A stretch of 12,543 bases of DNA, taken from assembly GCA_946187365.1 (NCBI GenBank), contig CAMHRD010000008.1:1-12543 (forward strand), given 5' to 3'. The first letter of the stretch is position 1, and each line of letters opens with the position of its first letter. A program made the translations under genes and the position numbers. The notes beneath the pieces are model-generated. The model searched no databases. It was not told where the DNA came from and worked only from the letters and a program-made list of their open reading frames with translations. This DNA is from an uncultured Bacteroidales bacterium. Its GTDB lineage: Bacteria; Bacteroidota; Bacteroidia; Bacteroidales; UBA932. Below, piece by piece: positions 7,860 to 12,543 of this stretch.

Positions 7860-9554
7860 TTATCTTTTTTCAATAATGTATAAGTCTGCAACAAACTCAT
7901 TTTCATTTGTATAATCCAGCCATCCGGAGATCATTCTCTTTGTTTTCCTATCCAGGAATGAGGCCTTTTGAACCTTCTCCATTAGAGCGTCATCTCTCTT
8001 TTCCACTATATAAAATGACGTCTCACCGTTGAATTTGTTGCGTATTGCAATCTCTCCGGTTACAATGTTTGGCAGTGTGTAAACAAAGAGTGCCGGAGAT
8101 GGAAAAAAGTTCTCAGGATCTGAAATTGTCTGAAGGTAACGCAAGTCCGTCTGCAGGGATGAAGAGTGGTTAAACAGTATAACGGCTGTAGAATCAGACT
8201 CTTGAGGGCCCGTATTTTCCACATCAAGCAGCAGTTCGCTGGCTATGAATCCCAGGCGGCTGAGCATATCCATTTTGTAGTATTGAGGATAATCCCCAAT
8301 GCGGCTCTTGTAAATCTTTGTCAGCATCTCCTTGCAACTTCCTGTACACTCATCTGAAGAGAGGCTCTTTTGACCGTCTACAGTCACACCGGAAGGGGTA
8401 ATCTGAACCCTGTGGCTCTTTATCAGCTCCTCTTTATCAGGCTTCCGGTTAGGGTTTTTATGCGTGGATTCTTTGCTTGCAAATATGGCTGCGTTGGCGC
8501 CTCCGAATCCTGAAACAAGTTTTATAAAGCTCTGCTTGTCTGTCTCTTTATTCTCTTTGCAGACATCTATCTCCGCTGAGACTCCAATCTCATCAAATCC
8601 TCTGGTTTTAAGGATAGTACCATCTTCAAGGGCCTGCATCGTGAGTATTGTCTCCATAACTCCCGCAGCTCCAAGCGTATGGCCAAAGTAGCCCTTGAGA
8701 CTGTTTACAGGAATTTTTCCAAGCCCTGCTCTTTCCAATGCTACGGATTCCATTTCATCCATAAACAGGGTTGCGGTTCCGTGGGCGTTCACAAGAGCAA
8801 GTTTTTCAATACTGCCCTCTGCAATGGCCTCTTTTAAAGCCAGATATGCTCCATCTCCGTTTTTGGAAGGGGCGGTTATGTTGTAGGCATCGTTCCTTAC
8901 TGTTCCTCCGGATATCTTCCACCCTTCTCCCTCCTTTGATGAGAGTATTACCGTGGCTGCCGCCTCTCCAAGGTTCATTCCAATCCTCTCTATGTCAAAA
9001 GGACGGCACTCATCTTCTGAGAGCGTCTTAAGAGATTGGAAACCGGAGATGATAAACTCAGTAAGAATATCTGCTCCGCAAACTATTGCGTATTTATAGA
9101 AGCCGGCCTCCAACATTCTGGAAGCAAGGACTATAGAAGAGAGTCCGGATATGCAGGCGTTGCATACCACAATAGGTGAAGTGGTAATGCCGAGCAGCGT
9201 GGCTATCTTTTTTGCACACTCTCCGGGATAGAGGATATTGTTCTCTTTACTATCGGGAGAAAGAAGGCCCACATTTGCCTTGGTTGTGCCAAGAACAAAG
9301 AGAACATCATTGCCGCTAATGTCAAAATCAACATTAGAAAGAGCTCCTTTTACAGATTTGAAAACAAGTGATTCAAACCGCGTAAGATTCTCTTTAACAG
9401 GGGATTCATTAAACAGGGAGGCGTAGAACTTCTCCGGCAAAAGCGGAAATGACCGCCTTGCCAGTGAACTCTTTCCGGATTTGATTAATCTGTAATTGAG
9501 TTCAGACCCCTCTCCCAGAGGAGAAACAATGTTGTCTGCTATTTTGAGGACCAA
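7860..9554 (-). CDS. beta-ketoacyl synthase fused to a degenerate ketosynthase-like domain
   Basis: Residues 1-360 are a FabF-type ketosynthase that condenses an acyl chain with malonyl-ACP. The triad is complete: Cys 134 in CNACISG, His 258 in NAHGTAT and His 292 in GYFGHTLGAAG, followed by SGFGGANA (348-355). Residues about 370-564 are a second, shorter piece resembling the first half of a thiolase-fold ketosynthase: KMDMLSRLGFIASELL (427-442), then FFPSPALFVYTLPNIVTGEIA (483-503), like the segment before the active-site Cys in FabF. Where that Cys should follow there is YIVEKRDDALM, so this part cannot catalyse condensation and may act like a chain-length factor. No ATG exists before residue 147, past the catalytic Cys; the TTG at 9554 is the only sensible start, giving a normal N-terminus (KIADNIVSPLG). 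That TTG lies 3 bases after the previous stop and in the same frame. Confidence 0.88.
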   Translation of the reverse strand: MVLKIADNIVSPLGEGSELNYRLIKSGKSSLARRSFPLLPEKFYASLFNESPVKENLTRFESLVFKSVKGALSNVDFDISGNDVLFVLGTTKANVGLLSPDSKENNILYPGECAKKIATLLGITTSPIVVCNACISGLSSIVLASRMLEAGFYKYAIVCGADILTEFIISGFQSLKTLSEDECRPFDIERIGMNLGEAAATVILSSKEGEGWKISGGTVRNDAYNITAPSKNGDGAYLALKEAIAEGSIEKLALVNAHGTATLFMDEMESVALERAGLGKIPVNSLKGYFGHTLGAAGVMETILTMQALEDGTILKTRGFDEIGVSAEIDVCKENKETDKQSFIKLVSGFGGANAAIFASKESTHKNPNRKPDKEELIKSHRVQITPSGVTVDGQKSLSSDECTGSCKEMLTKIYKSRIGDYPQYYKMDMLSRLGFIASELLLDVENTGPQESDSTAVILFNHSSSLQTDLRYLQTISDPENFFPSPALFVYTLPNIVTGEIAIRNKFNGETSFYIVEKRDDALMEKVQKASFLDRKTKRMISGWLDYTNENEFVADLYIIEKR

Positions 9555-9557
9555 GGC

Positions 9558-10079
9558 TTAAAGTTTGAAGATCTCCTCAGCCAATCCCTGGAAGCATTTG
9601 CCCAGTCCGTCTGCATAGTTGTAGTCTTTACCTGTTCCGTAATCATCTGCAACTATTTCACAAACACTTTCACCGGTGCTTTTGTCGTAAACTGTTATAA
9701 CACTCTTTGTGAGGAATGTACCTTGTCCCCAGTTTCCCCATTTGGCCTGAGTTCTGTCCAGATTTTTTACAACAACTACAATCTTGTATTTAGCATCTGA
9801 AGCGTTGTTATCTATCCTAAGACCTTTGGTCTTTTCATTGAATGTCTTCTCAAATGAAGACTTCATAGCCTCCACTCTCTTTTCATAATCATCTTTGCAC
9901 CAGGTCTTAAAGTCTTCTTTCTCGTGCCATGTTGTGGCTGAAAAATCAAACTCAACTGTAGCAACTTCACTATTCTTCAAGCAATTAGTATTTCCGGAAG
10001 TCACTTTAACTTTAGACTTTGCAAAGCAAGCTGTACCTATAAACATCAAGGCCAACGCAAGGGTAATTATTCTTTTCAT
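9558..10079 (-). CDS. exported protein of unknown function, 173 residues
   Basis: Not recognised with certainty. The N-terminus is a clear secretion signal (MKRIITLALALMFIGTACFA) with a likely cleavage after Ala 20; Cys 18 is not in a good lipobox, so a soluble periplasmic protein is more likely than a lipoprotein. The mature part alternates beta-like segments and a charged helix (about 63-85), with paired cysteines possible among Cys 33, 61, 139 and 162, and a Trp/Gly-rich turn AKWGNWGQGTF (116-126). The layout, with a strand-rich core and a KYKIVVVVKNL strand, resembles small envelope proteins common as hypothetical genes in Bacteroidales. Its stop is followed after 3 bases by the ketosynthase start in the same frame, so it heads that operon. 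No enzymatic motif was seen. Confidence 0.85.
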   Translation of the reverse strand: MKRIITLALALMFIGTACFAKSKVKVTSGNTNCLKNSEVATVEFDFSATTWHEKEDFKTWCKDDYEKRVEAMKSSFEKTFNEKTKGLRIDNNASDAKYKIVVVVKNLDRTQAKWGNWGQGTFLTKSVITVYDKSTGESVCEIVADDYGTGKDYNYADGLGKCFQGLAEEIFKL

Positions 10080-10101
10080 GGCGGTATTAGTTTTTCAACT
10101 C

Positions 10102-10109
10102 CAAATTTA
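10102..10109 (-). promoter_or_regulatory. candidate -7 promoter element of the ketosynthase operon
   Basis: On the minus strand TAAATTTG matches the Bacteroides -7 consensus TAnnTTTG exactly and lies 22 bases before the ATG at 10079, a plausible leader length, in the 41-base gap after the upstream gene. No TTTG is found at the usual 19-21 base distance, so it would be a promoter without a good -33 box. The upstream gene could equally read through. Confidence 0.35.
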
Positions 10110-10120
10110 AAAAATTTCAG

Positions 10121-10681
10121 TTACTCTTCACTGTTAAAAAGTTTATCAAAGGCTCCTTTGAGTTCATCTGCTAAGCGGAGAGCAAAGACATCATCCATCT
10201 CTCTGTCTCCCTTAATGATTTCCTTAATCAGACCATCCTTGCCCCAGTAGTAACGGGTCTCTTCTTTCACAATCTCCTTGCCGGTATCAGTAGCTTTCTG
10301 ACAGAAATAGAATACCAGATTCAAATTTTTGTCATAGAGGAACTCTTCATAGTATGTGGAGATGGTTCTTACGTACTTGCGTGAGATGAAATAGAGAAAG
10401 TAATAAGGCTCTCCGGTTTCCGAGTTGTGATCGCTATGGTAGTAGTAGTTAATCTCCTCCGTAATCTCTCCCGCTCCCGGTGCCATGTAGTGAGACTTAA
10501 CGGTTGTAATGTTCAAAGGCAGCTCCGGCGGATTCTCCGGGTCTCCCTTTTCAATCATGGTCTTGGTCTCCGCATAGAGTTTACGGATCTTTGCCATCTG
10601 CTCATTCTTCTGAGCCTGATTCTGTGCCTGTGCTCCCACTGCAAAGAGCAAAAGGAGGGCGGCTATCATTATCTTTTTCAT
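10121..10681 (-). CDS. exported protein of unknown function, 186 residues
   Basis: Not recognised. It begins with a typical type I signal peptide (MKKIMIAALLLLFAVGAQA, cleavage likely before Gln 20). The mature protein starts with a Gln/Lys-rich helix (about 20-46), then a proline-rich turn (NPPELPLNI), followed by a strand-rich region with many Tyr and Phe (EEINYYYHSD, YYFLYFISRKY, EEFLYDKNLNLVFYF, EETRYYWGKDGLIKEI), and ends in an acidic helix. Repeating Tyr-rich beta strands with connecting turns suggest an antiparallel sheet or beta-repeat fold in the periplasm. It sits between comM and the operon headed by the 173-residue protein, all on one strand; the 95-base gap upstream and 41-base gap downstream leave its transcription unit open. 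No active-site motif was found. Confidence 0.82.
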   Translation of the reverse strand: MKKIMIAALLLLFAVGAQAQNQAQKNEQMAKIRKLYAETKTMIEKGDPENPPELPLNITTVKSHYMAPGAGEITEEINYYYHSDHNSETGEPYYFLYFISRKYVRTISTYYEEFLYDKNLNLVFYFCQKATDTGKEIVKEETRYYWGKDGLIKEIIKGDREMDDVFALRLADELKGAFDKLFNSEE

Positions 10682-10776
10682 ATCTAAATCAAAACTACCG
10701 CAATTTACAAAAAATCCGCTCCATTTTCTCCTTCACTAGCTCTGTTACAACAGGGAAACGGAGAGGAGTTGCCGGG

Positions 10777-12360
10777 CTAAAAGAGTTCGTCTTTGTCCGG
10801 GCAACGGAATTGGACGGCCTCTGCAAGGTGATTCATGGTTATGGTTTCCGAGTGGGCAAGGTCTGCAATGGTACGGGCAATCTTAAGGATTCTGGTGTAC
10901 CCCCTGGCGGAAATCTTGTACTTGTTGATGACCGCCTCCATAAAGAGTTCCTCTCTTTTACCGAGTGAGCAGTATTTCTTTAATCCCGATGAAGTAATGG
11001 CTGCATTGGTGAAGAAAGACTCGTTGTTTGAGGAGTATCTTTTCATCTGAAGATCTCTTGCCTCCTTAACTCTCTCTGCTATAACTTTACTCGGTTCTGC
11101 TTTTTCATCTCCCCCAAAGATCAGATCTGATGCTGCCACTTGTTTGACTATGAGGTTAATATCAATTCTGTCAAAAACAGGCCCAGATACTTTAGCTCTG
11201 TATTTTGAAATGGAGGAAGAAGAGCATCTGCACTCTCCCGCTCCGTCAAACAGATGTCCGCAAGGGCATGGATTCATGGCAGCAACCAGCATAAAACGGG
11301 CGGGGTAGTAATTTTTGGAACGCACTCTACTTATCTGAACTACACCGTCTTCCAACGGCTGACGCAACACCTCTATGGAGCGCCTGTCAAACTCAGCAAA
11401 CTCATCACAAAAAAGCACGCCGTTATGGGCCAAGGAAATCTCCCCGGGCATTCCCTTATTGCCGCCTCCTATCAAAGCGGGGACAGTAATTGTGTGATGC
11501 GGAGCACGGAACGGACGTTGACGGATCAATCCGCCGTTGTGGTTCTCGTTATTTGTCATCATCTGCAAAAGACCTGCAACTGAATAAATTTTACTTGTCT
11601 CAATTGCCTCCTCTTTTGAGAGCGGAGGAAGTATACCCGGTAAACATTTAGCCATAAAGGTTTTACCGCTGCCCTGAGATCCGTTTAATATAACGTTATG
11701 CCCACCGGCGGCAGCAATTTCCAACCCTCTCTTTGCTTTATGCTGTCCCTTAACCAACGCAAAATCATAGTTGCTCTTCTCGTCAGAAGAACTCTTTTGC
11801 ATGAATATGTTCTTGGATGAAACAACCATACTTTTGCAGGATTCCGGAGAGGAGAGAATGTTTACTACATCTTTGAAGTTGCTTGCACCATAGATTGTAA
11901 TACCTTCTATCTCAGCTCCTTCTAAGGCAGAGTTGCGTGGAAGGATGCAGGAAGAGAAACCTTGTTCTTTGGAGTGAATAATGATAGGAAGTGCACCGGG
12001 AATTTCTCTCAGTGTTCCATCCAGTGCCAGCTCTCCGAGTATGATAAATGAACTTAACCTGGCAGTTATATCTTCCTCTAACTGCCCTGATGCACAGAGG
12101 ATTCCAATGGCAAGAGGCACGTCAAAAGAGGAGCCCTCTTTCCTTATGTTTGCGGGTGCTAGATTGATAGTCAGTTTCTTACCAGGCAGTCGGTATCCGT
12201 TGCAGGTAAGGGCACTGTCTATTCTCTGCTGGCTCTCTTTAATGGCACTGTCCGGTAATCCCACCAAATGGTACTGAATACCAATGGATACGGAAACCTC
12301 CACTGTAATAGTGGTGACATCCAGCCCGTTACAACAGGCACAAAATACTTTACATAACAT
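10777..12360 (-). CDS. comM: ComM/YifB family AAA+ ATPase (Mg-chelatase-like)
   Basis: Cytoplasmic AAA+ helicase of the YifB/ComM family; the studied ComM proteins are hexameric motors that promote branch migration while foreign DNA is recombined into the chromosome. At 527 residues it is slightly longer than the usual 500-515. Domains: N-terminal Lon-like/ChlI-type domain (about 18-170, with LVGLPDSAIKESQQRI and the NLAPANIRKEG block), AAA+ core with Walker A GSQGSGKT (227-234), RPFRAPHHT (282-290), Walker B VLFCDEF (315-321), the four-Cys NPCPCGH...ECRC insert (365, 367, 377, 379) that may bind metal, and FDRID (396-400); the C-terminal domain ends with the SARGYTRILKIARTIADL helix. The ATG at 12360 has an A-rich leader. 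The N-terminus is unusually rich in Cys (3, 7, 9, 10). Competence itself is not shown by this gene alone. Confidence 0.95.
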   Translation of the reverse strand: MLCKVFCACCNGLDVTTITVEVSVSIGIQYHLVGLPDSAIKESQQRIDSALTCNGYRLPGKKLTINLAPANIRKEGSSFDVPLAIGILCASGQLEEDITARLSSFIILGELALDGTLREIPGALPIIIHSKEQGFSSCILPRNSALEGAEIEGITIYGASNFKDVVNILSSPESCKSMVVSSKNIFMQKSSSDEKSNYDFALVKGQHKAKRGLEIAAAGGHNVILNGSQGSGKTFMAKCLPGILPPLSKEEAIETSKIYSVAGLLQMMTNNENHNGGLIRQRPFRAPHHTITVPALIGGGNKGMPGEISLAHNGVLFCDEFAEFDRRSIEVLRQPLEDGVVQISRVRSKNYYPARFMLVAAMNPCPCGHLFDGAGECRCSSSSISKYRAKVSGPVFDRIDINLIVKQVAASDLIFGGDEKAEPSKVIAERVKEARDLQMKRYSSNNESFFTNAAITSSGLKKYCSLGKREELFMEAVINKYKISARGYTRILKIARTIADLAHSETITMNHLAEAVQFRCPDKDELF

Positions 12361-12394
12361 ATCTTTTTCTTTTTAATTGTTTGTTTTTGGGGAA

Positions 12395-12425
12395 TAAAGA
12401 TATGTGTGTAAGTGGCTGATACAAA
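12395..12425 (-). promoter_or_regulatory. candidate Bacteroides-type promoter of comM
   Basis: On the minus strand TTTG (12425-12422), a 19-base spacer and TATCTTTA (12402-12395) fit the Bacteroides primary-sigma pattern TTTG-N19-21-TAnnTTTG, with a single mismatch at the last position. Transcription would begin near 12388-12392, leaving an A-rich leader of about 30 bases before the comM ATG. Confidence 0.55.
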
Positions 12426-12426
12426 G

Positions 12427-12473
12427 CATTCGCGTAAAAACTTTCAGTGTCTGAAAAACTTTTTACGCAAATG
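12427..12473. repeat. 47-base imperfect palindrome upstream of comM
   Basis: The left arm (12427-12447) and right arm (12451-12473) pair through CATT/AATG, one mismatch, GCGTAAAAA/TTTTTACGC, a 1-versus-3 base internal loop, and TTTCAG/CTGAAA, around a TGT loop: 19 matched pairs. AAAAACTTT also occurs as a direct repeat in both arms (12436-12444 and 12454-12462). It ends one base before the -33 box of the comM promoter candidate. It could be an operator for a dimeric regulator or a hairpin ending a gene to the right; no clean T-tract follows on either strand, although GTTTTT occurs four bases after it on the plus strand. Confidence 0.75.
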
Positions 12474-12482
12474 TTTTTGACG

Positions 12483-12495
12483 GGTAAATTTTACC
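12483..12495. repeat. short palindrome GGTAAA-T-TTTACC
   Basis: A perfect 6-bp inverted repeat around a single T, 9 bases to the right of the larger palindrome. Its size fits a regulator half-site pair, but such AT-rich palindromes also arise by chance. Nothing resembling a gene surrounds it in 12361-12543: frames on both strands hit stops within a few codons. Confidence 0.45.
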
Positions 12496-12543
12496 GGAAA
12501 AATTATGATTTTTCTGAAATCTCTAAAATCCTGATGCTATTAG

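Noticed and set aside
7853..7906. Longer acyl carrier protein starting at ATG 7906
   Set aside because: It would overlap the ketosynthase by 47 bases and add a basic segment; the ATG at 7852 gives standard carrier length.
8166..9031. Several plus-strand frames opposite the ketosynthase
   Set aside because: Each is short, and all lie antisense to a ketosynthase with an intact catalytic triad and intact conserved motifs.
10690..10697. Perfect TAnnTTTG (TAGTTTTG) on the minus strand before the 186-residue protein
   Set aside because: It is only 8 bases from the ATG, would give an almost leaderless transcript, and has no TTTG at 19-21 bases upstream.
10742..10753. Palindrome CTGTTACAACAG between comM and the next gene
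   Set aside because: A 5-bp stem with a two-base loop is sterically poor, and no T-tract follows closely, so it is not a convincing terminator.

Overview
The window reads as ordinary chromosome of a member of the Bacteroidales (phylum Bacteroidota), probably host-associated. Signs of this are A-rich leaders instead of strong Shine-Dalgarno sites, candidate promoters of the Bacteroides type (TTTG, about 19 bases, TAnnTTTG), exported lipoproteins, an M13 peptidase lipoprotein, a NamZ-type muramidase and a Bacteroidota-style WaaA. Genus cannot be told from the sequence. No tRNA, rRNA, CRISPR array, insertion sequence or prophage gene was seen.

Left part (1-4217): envelope genes. An MlaE-type permease and an MlaF-type ATPase (the latter cut by the left edge) run leftwards with a one-base stop/start overlap; they are the inner-membrane core of a phospholipid-transport ABC system. 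Divergent from them, across a short shared promoter region, run waaA (Kdo transferase of lipid A/LPS assembly) and, overlapping it by 8 bases, a lipoprotein of the NamZ/DUF1343 exo-muramidase family.

Middle part (4252-10079, all minus strand): a tight run of five genes, in transcription order a 173-residue exported protein of unknown function, a ketosynthase with a 190-residue degenerate ketosynthase-like tail fused to it, a small acyl carrier protein, a compact AMP-forming acyl/aryl ligase, and an M13 zinc-metallopeptidase lipoprotein. Gaps are 3, 7, 8 and 11 bases, so this looks like one transcript. The ligase, carrier protein and ketosynthase form a minimal cassette able in principle to activate a carboxylic acid, load it on the carrier and extend it once by condensation. 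No ketoreductase, dehydratase, thioesterase, acyltransferase or phosphopantetheinyl transferase is present, so the product is unknown. This is the least ordinary part of the window.

Right part (10121-12543, minus strand): a second small exported protein of unknown function, then a full-length ComM/YifB AAA+ ATPase. Upstream of comM lie a good candidate Bacteroides-type promoter, a 47-base imperfect palindrome directly upstream of it, and a second short palindrome. No gene is visible in 12361-12543.
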